Below, one piece after another: positions 15,754 through 23,708 of a stretch of DNA of 30,345 nt (position 1 is the first letter of the stretch; each line of letters opens with the position of its first letter). A program made the translations under genes and the position numbers. Under the pieces are notes generated by a model that saw nothing but the letters and a program-made list of their open reading frames with translations, did no database searches and had not been told where the DNA came from. The DNA lies in assembly GCA_947441745.1 (NCBI GenBank), contig CANEUJ010000002.1:1-30345 (forward strand), given 5' to 3'. Origin of the DNA: Neisseriaceae bacterium. Its GTDB lineage: Bacteria > Pseudomonadota > Gammaproteobacteria > Burkholderiales > UBA11063.

Positions 15754-17964
15754 ATGAAACAACAACTATACTTTGACACTAAGTACCTTGCTACTGAGTT
15801 AGCTAATATGTTTAAAATAAAATACCTATTTAGCGATTTTGTTGCTGGTATAATTGTATCACTTGTAGCTATACCTTTATCATTAGCAGTAGCATTAGCC
15901 TCAGGCGTATCGCCAGAAGTTGGCATTATTTCAGCAATAGTTGGTAGTATCGTAGCAGCTCTATTTGGTGGTTCTACATTAGCTATCACAGGCCCCGCTA
16001 TTGCTATGACAGTGCTAATATCCCAATGTATCGAGCAATATGGGATTAGTAGTCTAATTGTGATGGGACTAATTTGTGGAGTGCTTCAATTATTATTTGG
16101 AATGCTTAAGTTAGGAAGATTTACTCAATTAATTCCACCTCCTGTAGTATCAGCATTTATTGCAGCTATTGGGTTTATTATATTCTTTGGGCAATTACCA
16201 AAAGCGTTTGAAATAGCATCGTCTGAAACGCAAAATATCTACTATGTATTTAATCATTTAGGCATTTATGCTCACCATTTAAACTCATTAGTATTTATGG
16301 TATCTTTATTAACAATAGCTATAGCTGCAATATTACCAAGATTTTTACCTATTGCCTATGCTTCTATTTTAGCAATTGTAATCCCAACTAGTGTCGTATA
16401 TATATTTAATATTCATCTACCATTAGTTGGCATGATTCCGCATACTTTACTTATACCATCACTACCTGATTTTTCACTAATTAAAGACTGGCATAATTTG
16501 TTCATAAGTAGTCTAGCTGTATTTGCTATTGCATCTTTAGAGACTCTTTTATCATCAAATGCAGTTGATAATATTATCAAAGATAAACCACATAAAGCAA
16601 ACCAGGAATTAATTGGACAAGGATTTGCTAATATTGCAGTAGCTTTATTTGGCGGAATACCCGTAACAGGAGTTATTGCTCGTTCATCCGTAAATATTAG
16701 TGCTGGAGCAAAAACCAGAAGAGCTGCAGTTTTTCATTCTCTTACAATAGTTTTTCTAGTTTACTTTGCACCAAAAATTATTGAAATAATCCCAATAGCA
16801 GTTTTGGCTGGTATCTTATTGGTTGCTGGTTTGAGAATGATAAACTTTAAAGATTTTATTAACTACTGGAAAAACGATAAAACCGATTTATTTATTTATG
16901 CTGTTACTTTTTTAACAATCGTAAGTAGCGATTTAGTTGATGGTATTCAAGCTGGACTTTTACTTGCTTTTATTATTGCAGCAATAAGACTATTAGCTAC
17001 CAAAAGTAGTGTTCAATTATGGTCAAACAAATCAGTGATTCGTATCAGTCTAAGTGGCAATATGTCGTTTTGGTCATTTGAAACATTGGCTGATATTCAA
17101 GAACAAATATTTAATCAAAATGAATTAAAATTTGTAGTTTTTGAGTTTGAAGATGTGCAAGGAATGGATAGTACCGGAGCTCGCAATTTAACTGATACAG
17201 CTACAGACATCTCCAAACATGGCATCCAAGTAATTTTTCATGGAGTAAGTGCAGAACAACAAAAACTACTTACAAATACCCTAAATCAAGATAGTGCACC
17301 TTATACTTTAACTGTTACCGAAAACGATATCAAGGTTATTCTTGAACAAAAAGGTATTTCACATATAGCAACAGATATTCTAAAACATGGCATATCCAAA
17401 TTTTCTAGTAAATATACACAGGAATACAAAGAGCTAATTGATACACTAGCTAAAGGGCAAAACCCACATACGCTACTAATTACTTGTTCTGATAGTCGCC
17501 TAAACCCCAATGCTTTTTTCTCATCCAATCTTGGAGAGTTATTTATCGTACGTAATGTAGGTAATGTAATTCCAGAGTATAACCCTCAAAATAAATATAG
17601 TGAAGGTGCGGCAATAGAGTTTGCGTTGGGTGCACTTGGAATTAGAAATGTAGTTGTATGTGCCCATACTGAATGCGGTGCTATCAAAGCATCAATACAA
17701 CATTTTGACCAAAATACTCATTCTGGATTAGATAACTGGTTACAGCAAATCAAAAATGGGTTTCATAACCATGTACCTCATGATGCTGATAGTGGAACTA
17801 GGGTAAATTTAATTAATCAAGTAGCTCATTTAAAAACCTATCCTATTGTACAAGAGTTATTAGCAACTAATCAACTCACCATTTCAGCATGGGTTTATGA
17901 TGTACACTCAGCAACTGTACTTGAGTGGAACGGTCAGGATTTTGTGTCTACAAATATGGTATAA
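15754..17964 (+). CDS. SulP anion transporter fused to beta-carbonic anhydrase
   Basis: This 736-residue protein joins three parts. Residues about 20-415 are the SulP/SLC26 membrane transporter, with many hydrophobic helices and the N-terminal DFVAGIIVSLVAIPLSLAVA motif. Residues about 425-530 are a STAS domain (FEFEDVQGMDSTGARNL). Residues about 545-736 are a beta-class carbonic anhydrase with zinc ligands Cys578, His638 and Cys641, and the Asp580-Arg582 pair in CSDSRLNP. The catalytic set is intact. SulP-carbonic anhydrase fusions are known and were proposed as bicarbonate transporters; the carbonic anhydrase would interconvert CO2 and bicarbonate at the membrane. The substrate here is inferred. 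A GGAG ribosome site precedes the ATG, and icd follows after 41 bases. Confidence 0.93.
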   Translation: MKQQLYFDTKYLATELANMFKIKYLFSDFVAGIIVSLVAIPLSLAVALASGVSPEVGIISAIVGSIVAALFGGSTLAITGPAIAMTVLISQCIEQYGISSLIVMGLICGVLQLLFGMLKLGRFTQLIPPPVVSAFIAAIGFIIFFGQLPKAFEIASSETQNIYYVFNHLGIYAHHLNSLVFMVSLLTIAIAAILPRFLPIAYASILAIVIPTSVVYIFNIHLPLVGMIPHTLLIPSLPDFSLIKDWHNLFISSLAVFAIASLETLLSSNAVDNIIKDKPHKANQELIGQGFANIAVALFGGIPVTGVIARSSVNISAGAKTRRAAVFHSLTIVFLVYFAPKIIEIIPIAVLAGILLVAGLRMINFKDFINYWKNDKTDLFIYAVTFLTIVSSDLVDGIQAGLLLAFIIAAIRLLATKSSVQLWSNKSVIRISLSGNMSFWSFETLADIQEQIFNQNELKFVVFEFEDVQGMDSTGARNLTDTATDISKHGIQVIFHGVSAEQQKLLTNTLNQDSAPYTLTVTENDIKVILEQKGISHIATDILKHGISKFSSKYTQEYKELIDTLAKGQNPHTLLITCSDSRLNPNAFFSSNLGELFIVRNVGNVIPEYNPQNKYSEGAAIEFALGALGIRNVVVCAHTECGAIKASIQHFDQNTHSGLDNWLQQIKNGFHNHVPHDADSGTRVNLINQVAHLKTYPIVQELLATNQLTISAWVYDVHSATVLEWNGQDFVSTNMV

Positions 17965-17974
17965 TAATTACCAT
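17956..17974 (+). terminator. Weak hairpin at the end of the SulP-carbonic anhydrase gene
   Basis: ATGGTA and TACCAT pair around TAATAAT, which holds the tandem stop codons. The stem is only six pairs and the following DNA is AT-rich without a clean T-run. It could be a weak terminator or nothing. Confidence 0.25.
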
Positions 17975-18005
17975 CTAGAATAATTTTATTTTAAGAAAGT
18001 ACTCT

Positions 18006-19229
18006 ATGCAAAAAATTAAAGTAACTAATCCAGTGGTTGAGCTTGACGGCGACGAGATGACTCGTATTATTTGGAAATTCATCAAAGAAAAACTAATTCT
18101 TCCTTATTTAGATATTGATATCAAATACTATGATTTGGGAGTTGAATCGCGTGACAAAACATCTGATCAAATTACTATAGATGCTGCTATTGCAATCAAA
18201 AAATATAATGTTGGAATCAAGTGTGCAACAATAACTCCTGATGAAGCAAGAGTTACAGAATTTAAACTAGCAAAAATGTGGAAATCCCCAAATGGAACTA
18301 TCAGAAACATTCTTGATGGTACAGTATTTCGTGAGCCTATAGTATGCAAAAACGTACCACGTTTAGTACCTAATTGGACTCACCCAATCATAATTGGACG
18401 TCATGCTCATGCTGATCAGTATAAAGCAGTTGATTTTGTTACTAAAGGTACGGGGAAACTTACAATCACTTTTACACCTGATGGTGGCACCCCTGAGACT
18501 CATGATGTATTTGATTACAAAGGCGACGGCGTTGCTATGGCAATGTACAATACTGACGAATCAATTCGTGGTTTTGCTAAAGCATGTTTGAATATGGCAT
18601 TAACCAAAAAGTGGCCTTTATATCTATCAACCAAAAACACCATCCTTAAAAAATATGACGGCAGGTTTAAAGATATTTTTGAAGAAATATACCAAGCTGA
18701 ATTTAAGTCTCAATATGAATCAGCTGGGATTACTTATGAGCATCGCCTAATCGATGATATGGTAGCCTCAGCTCTTAAATGGAATGGTAATTTCGTATGG
18801 GCATGTAAAAACTATGACGGTGATGTACAATCAGACACTGTTGCTCAAGGATTTGGTTCACTTGGGCTAATGACTTCAGTTTTAATTACTCCAGACGGCA
18901 AGACAATGGAAGCTGAAGCGGCTCATGGTACTGTTACGCGTCATTACCGAGACTACCAACAAGGTAAAAAAACCTCGACCAATCCAATAGCATCAATATT
19001 TGCTTGGACTCGTGGCTTAGCTCATCGTGGGTATTTAGATAATAACCAAGACCTTGTTAAATTTAGCAAGACTTTAGAAGAAGTATGTGTAGCAACTGTA
19101 GAATCTGGCAAAATGACCAAAGATTTAGCAGTATGCATTCACGGTAATAAAGTAACAAGCAATGACTACTTATATACCGAAGATTTCTTAGAAGCTATCA
19201 ATACCAATTTAAAAGCAAAACTTGCTTAA
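18006..19229 (+). CDS. icd: NADP-dependent isocitrate dehydrogenase (eukaryote-like homodimeric type)
   Basis: This enzyme oxidises isocitrate to 2-oxoglutarate and CO2 in the TCA cycle, making NADPH. The 407 residues, starting with TNPVVELDGDEMTRIIW, match the type II subfamily shared with eukaryotic cytosolic and mitochondrial NADP-IDH, not the E. coli Icd type. Visible motifs are the substrate loop KSPNGTIRNILDGTVFREPI (about 93-112), the metal ligand segment YDGDVQSDTVAQGFGSLGLM and the NADP site EAAHGTVTRHYR. An AAGAAAG ribosome site lies upstream. It may be transcribed with the SulP-carbonic anhydrase gene. Confidence 0.95.
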   Translation: MQKIKVTNPVVELDGDEMTRIIWKFIKEKLILPYLDIDIKYYDLGVESRDKTSDQITIDAAIAIKKYNVGIKCATITPDEARVTEFKLAKMWKSPNGTIRNILDGTVFREPIVCKNVPRLVPNWTHPIIIGRHAHADQYKAVDFVTKGTGKLTITFTPDGGTPETHDVFDYKGDGVAMAMYNTDESIRGFAKACLNMALTKKWPLYLSTKNTILKKYDGRFKDIFEEIYQAEFKSQYESAGITYEHRLIDDMVASALKWNGNFVWACKNYDGDVQSDTVAQGFGSLGLMTSVLITPDGKTMEAEAAHGTVTRHYRDYQQGKKTSTNPIASIFAWTRGLAHRGYLDNNQDLVKFSKTLEEVCVATVESGKMTKDLAVCIHGNKVTSNDYLYTEDFLEAINTNLKAKLA

Positions 19230-19286
19230 ATTTATTATAACACTGATTAATTCAGGCGAGGCTTAAATGCGGTTAAAAATAAAAAG

Positions 19287-19317
19287 CATACTTTAGCAGT
19301 ATGAAATATGTTAAAAT
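19287..19317 (+). promoter_or_regulatory. Candidate rpsP operon promoter with adjacent hairpin
   Basis: TGTTAAAAT (19309-19317) fits an extended -10. CATACT (19287-19292) and AGTATG (19298-19303) form a six-base-pair dyad over the -35 position. The dyad could be an operator or part of icd termination; it has no T-run. Confidence 0.4.
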
Positions 19318-19350
19318 ATTTGACTTAAAATTTTATTTAGGATTTATTTA

Positions 19351-19596
19351 ATGGTAACTATTAGATTAGCACGTGGTGGAAGCCACAATCGCCCGTACTT
19401 TTATATCGTAGCAACTGACTCACATTCACGTCGCGATAGCAATTTCATTGAGAAGTTAGGTTTTTTTAACCCAATTGCAGCAGAAAACGTAGAAGCATTT
19501 AGACTAAACAATGAGCGTTATAGTCATTGGATTAATGTTGGAGCACAAACCTCACCAACAGTTAAAAAATTAATTAAAGCTCACAAAACTGCTTAA
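19351..19596 (+). CDS. rpsP: 30S ribosomal protein S16
   Basis: S16 is a small-subunit protein needed for 30S assembly. The 81 residues start MVTIRLARGGSHNRPYFYIV and contain FIEKLGFFNP and the VGAQTSPTVKKLI segment of the family. A TTTAGGATTT ribosome site precedes the ATG. It heads the conserved rpsP-rimM-trmD-rplS operon. Confidence 0.98.
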   Translation: MVTIRLARGGSHNRPYFYIVATDSHSRRDSNFIEKLGFFNPIAAENVEAFRLNNERYSHWINVGAQTSPTVKKLIKAHKTA

Positions 19597-19623
19597 TTTT
19601 AATATTTTCTGTGGATAAGGCAT

Positions 19624-20115
19624 ATGCCTGATAATATAATCAATATGGGGCACATAACTGGTGCTTTTGGCATACTAGGATGGGTTAAAATAAAAACCGA
19701 AACTGATATGTCACACTATAAAGAGTTACTATTATCAATTAATGGTAAATGGATTCCACATAAAGTAGAAAAATGCTCTAATAATGAATTTGGGGCAAAT
19801 ATTAAATTTGCTTCAATTAGTGACCGTGATGATGCTATAGCTCTTAAAGGTACGCTTGTTGGACTAGCACGTGATAAATTCCCTAAACTTTCTGATGATG
19901 AGTATTATCAAACTGACTTAGTAGGGCTTACAGTAACAAACTTACAAAATGAAAGCTTGGGAACTGTAGAAAATATAATGGATACTGGTGCTAATATTGT
20001 ACTAGTTGTAAAAGATGATAAGCTAGAGAGATTAATACCATTTGTTGGTATATATATAACTAGCGTTAGCATTGAAAAAAAGCTGATTATTGTTGATTGG
20101 GGTTTAGACTATTGA
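19624..20115 (+). CDS. rimM: 16S rRNA processing/30S maturation factor RimM
   Basis: RimM binds S19 and helps mature the 3' domain of the 30S subunit. The 163 residues have the N-terminal beta barrel beginning INMGHITGAFGILGWVKIKT and a C-terminal PRC-barrel (YYQTDLVGLTV, then LIPFVGIYITSV and IIVDWGLDY). An AAGG ribosome site precedes the ATG. Its TGA overlaps the TTG start of trmD, so the two are translationally coupled. Confidence 0.96.
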   Translation: MPDNIINMGHITGAFGILGWVKIKTETDMSHYKELLLSINGKWIPHKVEKCSNNEFGANIKFASISDRDDAIALKGTLVGLARDKFPKLSDDEYYQTDLVGLTVTNLQNESLGTVENIMDTGANIVLVVKDDKLERLIPFVGIYITSVSIEKKLIIVDWGLDY

Positions 20116-20870
20116 TATTTAGTATCATATCTATATTCCCAGAAATGTTTGATAATATATCCAAATTTGGTATTACATCTCGAGCATTTAATAACAATAT
20201 ATGTAGCTTAAAAAAGTATAATCCGCGGGATTTTGTATCGGATCCATATCGTAGAATCGATGACACACCTTTTGGTGGTGGTGCTGGTATGGTGATGAAA
20301 ATAGAGCCTCTCGAATTAGCCTTAAATAAGGCAACAACTGAGCAACAAGAGCTTGGAAGTGATAAGCCACTTAAGGTATACCTGTCACCGCAGGGTAAAA
20401 AAGTTAATCAACAAATGATTAATGATTTGTCCAAACATGACGGTATTATTTTTGTTTGTGGGCGGTATGAGGGGGTTGACGAACGTTTTATAGAACGTAA
20501 TATCGACCTTGAAATCTCTCTTGGGGACTTTGTGGTCTCTGGGGGTGAAGTACCAGCAATGATGGTTATAGACGCTATCATACGCCAACTAGATGGAGCA
20601 CTCGGACATGAAGACTCAGCAGTAGCTGATTCATTTATGAATGGTCTTCTTGATTACCCTCATTACACCAAACCGCGTGTATATGAAGGAATTGAAGTAC
20701 CAGAAGTACTTTTATCTGGTGATCACAAACAAATAGAAAAATGGCGTTTGAAAATGAGCTTATGGAGAACCTATCAAAGGCGTCCTGACTTATTAGAAGA
20801 ACGAGACTTAAATAAAATAGAGTACGGACTACTTGCCGAATTGGTAAATCAATTGGATCCTAAGGGATAA
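20112..20870 (+). CDS. trmD: tRNA (guanine-37-N1)-methyltransferase TrmD
   Basis: TrmD puts the m1G37 methyl group on tRNAs reading CNN, CCN and some CGN codons, which prevents frameshifting. I place the start at TTG 20112 (252 residues) because the product then begins MIFSIISIFPEMF, matching the family N-terminus. A TTG at 20097 would add five unsupported residues inside rimM. The start overlaps the rimM stop as TTGA, with GGGG nine bases upstream as ribosome site. The trefoil-knot cofactor site is visible as FVCGRYEGVDERF and LGDFVVSGGEVPAMMVIDA. rplS follows after 28 bases. Confidence 0.96.
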   Translation: MIFSIISIFPEMFDNISKFGITSRAFNNNICSLKKYNPRDFVSDPYRRIDDTPFGGGAGMVMKIEPLELALNKATTEQQELGSDKPLKVYLSPQGKKVNQQMINDLSKHDGIIFVCGRYEGVDERFIERNIDLEISLGDFVVSGGEVPAMMVIDAIIRQLDGALGHEDSAVADSFMNGLLDYPHYTKPRVYEGIEVPEVLLSGDHKQIEKWRLKMSLWRTYQRRPDLLEERDLNKIEYGLLAELVNQLDPKG

Positions 20871-20898
20871 AGTAGGAATCGACAAAGGAAGAAATATA

Positions 20899-21270
20899 AT
20901 GGCTAATAAAATCATTCAAACTTTAGAACAAGAAGAGATTGTTCGTTTAAACAAAACCATACCAACCTTCGCCCCTGGTGATACAATTGTTGTGCAAGTT
21001 AAGGTAAAAGAGGGAACTCGTGAGCGTTTACAGGCATATGAAGGTGTTGTAATAGCTAAGAAAAATCGTGGTCTTAACTCTGCTTTTACAGTTAGAAAAA
21101 TTTCTGCTGGTGAAGGTGTTGAGCGTACATTCCAAACCTACTCTCCATTAGTAGATAATATCGAAGTAAAACGTAAAGGTGCGGTTAGTCGTGCTAAATT
21201 ATACTACTTACGTGGTCGCTCAGGTAAATCAGCACGTATTAAAGAAAAACTTGAAACTAAAAAAGCATAA
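20899..21270 (+). CDS. rplS: 50S ribosomal protein L19
   Basis: L19 lies at the 30S-50S interface. The 123 residues contain FAPGDTIVVQVKVKEG, RLQAYEGVVIAKKNRG and the C-terminal RAKLYYLRGRSGKSARIKE, all typical. It is the last gene of the rpsP operon and has a ribosome site in GGAAGAAA. A strong terminator begins 31 bases after its stop. Confidence 0.98.
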   Translation: MANKIIQTLEQEEIVRLNKTIPTFAPGDTIVVQVKVKEGTRERLQAYEGVVIAKKNRGLNSAFTVRKISAGEGVERTFQTYSPLVDNIEVKRKGAVSRAKLYYLRGRSGKSARIKEKLETKKA

Positions 21271-21300
21271 TTACTGCAAATCTAGTTCAACACTAAAGAT

Positions 21301-21336
21301 GAATACCAGTTATAATAATAACTGGTATTCTTTTTT
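21301..21336 (+). terminator. Strong intrinsic terminator of the rpsP operon
   Basis: A perfect 13-base-pair stem (GAATACCAGTTAT with its complement) around AATA is followed at once by six T. This is the clearest terminator on the plus strand in the window. Confidence 0.92.
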
Positions 21337-21358
21337 GTATTAGCTTAGGGGAGTAAAA

Positions 21359-22000
21359 ATGAGTAGTCAATTATTATTAATCATAGCACACCCACTTGAC
21401 CATAGTGCATCTAATAGCTAAACAGTTGCTAAAGAATTTATTAAAAAATACACCGAAATAAATCCACAAGACAAAATAACCACTATTAATTTGTATCAAC
21501 AATATATCCCCTTGATTGACAAAGATGTATTATCTGCTTGGGAAGCATTACAAAAAGGTACTCAATTTAGCAATCTTAGCAAAGACCAACAACAAAAGCT
21601 CAGCCGCATGAATGAAATTCTTGATCAATTTTTAGCGGCAAATAAATATGTTTTTGTTAGCCCAATGTGGAATTTTTCAATGCCACCAATGTTAAAAGCA
21701 TATATCGATAATATAACCATTGTAGGTAAAACTTTTAAATACACCGAAACTGGACCAGTTGGCTTACTCACTGATAAAAAAGTACTTCACATTGAAGCTC
21801 GTGGTGGGGTTTATAGTTATGGCCCAATGCAAGAGTTTGAAATGAGTGACAGATACTTACACCAATTATTTACTGAATTTCTAGGAGTTCCTAGTTTTGA
21901 TAAAATTATCATTGAAGGTATTGGGCAATTCCCAGCTGAAGCTGACAAGATAAAATCTCGAGCTATATTACAAGCACATGAATTAGCAAAGACATTCTAA
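21359..22000 (+). pseudogene. FMN-dependent NADH-azoreductase interrupted by one in-frame stop
   Basis: The ATG at 21359 follows an excellent AGGGGAG ribosome site. Translation gives 20 residues (MSSQLLLIIAHPLDHSASNS), then TAA at 21419-21421. The frame continues without further stops to 22000. The full product would be 213 residues of the AzoR/AcpD flavodoxin-like family: PMWNFSMPPMLKAYIDNI, TFKYTETGPVGL and ARGGVYSYGP are family motifs. Aligned with E. coli AzoR, the stop falls on a conserved leucine, so a single TTA to TAA change explains it. Restart at TTG 21491 would lack the FMN-binding first strand and has no ribosome site. The rest is well preserved, so the loss is recent, or the base is a sequencing error. 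Confidence 0.85.
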
Positions 22001-22013
22001 TCTGAAGTTAAAC

Positions 22014-22040
22014 AAAAACCCTGCAATAGCAAGGTTTTTT
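22014..22040. terminator. Bidirectional terminator between azoreductase and rpmG
   Basis: AACC, a C/A mismatch and TGC pair with GCA and GGTT around AATA (22017-22036). There is a T-run on the right (22035-22040) and an A-run on the left (22014-22018). It can serve both the plus-strand azoreductase remnant and the minus-strand rpmB-rpmG unit. Confidence 0.7.
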
Positions 22041-22061
22041 AATTTTAGGGAAGTTAATAAA

Positions 22062-22217
22062 TTATTTAAGTTTAGTTTCTTTATAAAGAACGTGTTTACG
22101 TGCTTTAGGATCAAACTTAGTAATAGATAATTTTTCTGTTTGAGTGCGTTTATTTTTGGTAGTAGTATAAAAATGCCCAGTACCAGCTGATGATTCTAGT
22201 TTAATCTTTTCACGCAT
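22062..22217 (-). CDS. rpmG: 50S ribosomal protein L33
   Basis: This short gene encodes 51 residues starting MREKIKLESSAGTGHFYTTT, containing KNKRTQTEKLSITKFDP and ending YKETKLK. These match proteobacterial L33. The protein has no cysteines, so it is the zinc-independent form. Its ATG lies eight bases inside the 3' end of rpmB, in another frame, so translation is coupled. The order rpmB-rpmG is usual. Confidence 0.96.
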   Translation of the reverse strand: MREKIKLESSAGTGHFYTTTKNKRTQTEKLSITKFDPKARKHVLYKETKLK

Positions 22218-22461
22218 TTACAACACCTCCAACTACTTTACTTAAGCCTAATTCTGCCAATACTACATCAATACCTTTTTTATCGATAGTGCGTAACCCA
22301 GCATTTGAAACACGCAAACTAATAAAGCGACTTTCACTCTCTACCCAAAACTTACGATAATGTAAATTTGGTAGAAAACGGCGCTTAGTTTTGTTGTTTG
22401 CATGAGAAACATTATTACCGGAAATTGTTTTTTTACCAGTAACTTGACATACTCTTGCCAT
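22210..22461 (-). CDS. rpmB: 50S ribosomal protein L28
   Basis: L28 is a large-subunit protein. The 83 residues begin MARVCQVTGKKTISGNNVSHANNKTKRRFLPN (the family signature, shown in part) and include the FWVESESRFISLRVS strand and IDKKGIDVVLAEL. No zinc-ligand cysteine pairs are seen. It heads rpmB-rpmG. A weak upstream promoter (TTGAAT, 17 bases, TTTAAA on the minus strand) may lie in the 134-base gap after tgt. I see nothing else in that gap, including no clear tgt terminator. Confidence 0.96.
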   Translation of the reverse strand: MARVCQVTGKKTISGNNVSHANNKTKRRFLPNLHYRKFWVESESRFISLRVSNAGLRTIDKKGIDVVLAELGLSKVVGGVVNA

Positions 22462-22595
22462 TTAATTCACCCATATTTAAAATGTTATACTTAAGCGTAT
22501 TCAAAATACTGCTGTATAAAAATGTTTAGTAAAATCTTTAGTCCGTTATTTTAACCCAACACACCACCCAAAAGCAAATCTTTTACACCACTATC

Positions 22596-23708
22596 CTACA
22601 AATTAAGATTTATTGTTTTGCGTTCGAAGTGAAATTTAGTTACGAAATCATTAAATTTACCCAGACTAATAGCTTTACGCATTTCTGCCATCAGGGTTAG
22701 ATAGTAATGTAAATTATGAATAGTATTTAGTCTAGAACCTAAAATTTCACCAATTTTGAATAAATGATGCAGGTAAGCTCTAGAGAAGTTTTTACAAGTA
22801 TAACATTCACAACTGCTATCTAATGGTGTCATATCGTCCTTATATTTAGCATTTTTGATTTTTATGTCACCAAAGCGAGTGAATAACCATCCATTACGAG
22901 CATTACGAGTAGGCATTACACAATCAAACATATCAATACCACTAGCAACACCATACACTAAGTCTTCAGGTGTTCCAACCCCCATTAAATAATGCGGCTT
23001 TTCTGGTGGTAGCATAGGTTGGAGACTATCTAACATCGAATACATCTCATGTTTTGGCTCGCCAACTGATAACCCCCCAATTGCAATTCCATCAAAACCT
23101 ATTGTCATAAGCGAATCTAATGATTTTTTGCGTAATTCAGGATAAATACCACCTTGAACAATTCCAAATAATAAATTAGGGTTATTATATTTATCATGAG
23201 CTTCACGTGAGCGTTTTGCCCATCTTAAGCTTAACTCCATAGATTCTCGTGCAACTTGAAAACTTGCAGGATATGGTGTACATTCATCAAAAATCATTAC
23301 AATATCTGAATTAAGAACAGATTGAATTTCCATGGATTTTTCTGGAGAGAGAAATAGCTTAGAGCCATCAATTGGGTTTTGAAAATAAACCCCTTCTTCG
23401 GTAATCTTACGTAGTTTACCCAAACTAAACACCTGAAAGCCCCCAGAGTCAGTAAGAATTGGTTTATCCCATCTCATAAACTGATGCAAACCACCTGCCT
23501 TAGCCATAACATCAAGACCAGGGCGTAACCATAAATGAAAGGTATTGCCCAAAATAATTTGTGCCAAATCAAGATCATTTGGTGATAAGGACTTTACCGC
23601 ACCATAAGTGCCAACAGGCATAAAAATAGGAGTTTCAACAACCCCATGTGCTAAATATAACCGACCTAAACGAGCATTACCATCATTTTTTAGAACTTCA
23701 AAATTCAT
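22596..23708 (-). CDS. tgt: Queuine/preQ1 tRNA-guanine transglycosylase
   Basis: Tgt exchanges guanine 34 for preQ1 in tRNAs with GUN anticodons, a step of queuosine synthesis. The 370 residues match bacterial Tgt. Motifs are DSGGFQVFSLG, the catalytic-loop segment SGIDMFDCVMPTRNARNG and the zinc site CECYTC plus the downstream histidine of AYLHHL. The secA stop overlaps its ATG by one base (TAATG), so it is translationally coupled to secA. That linkage is unusual; queA, yajC and secD, its more common neighbours, are not present here. Confidence 0.97.
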   Translation of the reverse strand: MNFEVLKNDGNARLGRLYLAHGVVETPIFMPVGTYGAVKSLSPNDLDLAQIILGNTFHLWLRPGLDVMAKAGGLHQFMRWDKPILTDSGGFQVFSLGKLRKITEEGVYFQNPIDGSKLFLSPEKSMEIQSVLNSDIVMIFDECTPYPASFQVARESMELSLRWAKRSREAHDKYNNPNLLFGIVQGGIYPELRKKSLDSLMTIGFDGIAIGGLSVGEPKHEMYSMLDSLQPMLPPEKPHYLMGVGTPEDLVYGVASGIDMFDCVMPTRNARNGWLFTRFGDIKIKNAKYKDDMTPLDSSCECYTCKNFSRAYLHHLFKIGEILGSRLNTIHNLHYYLTLMAEMRKAISLGKFNDFVTKFHFERKTINLNL

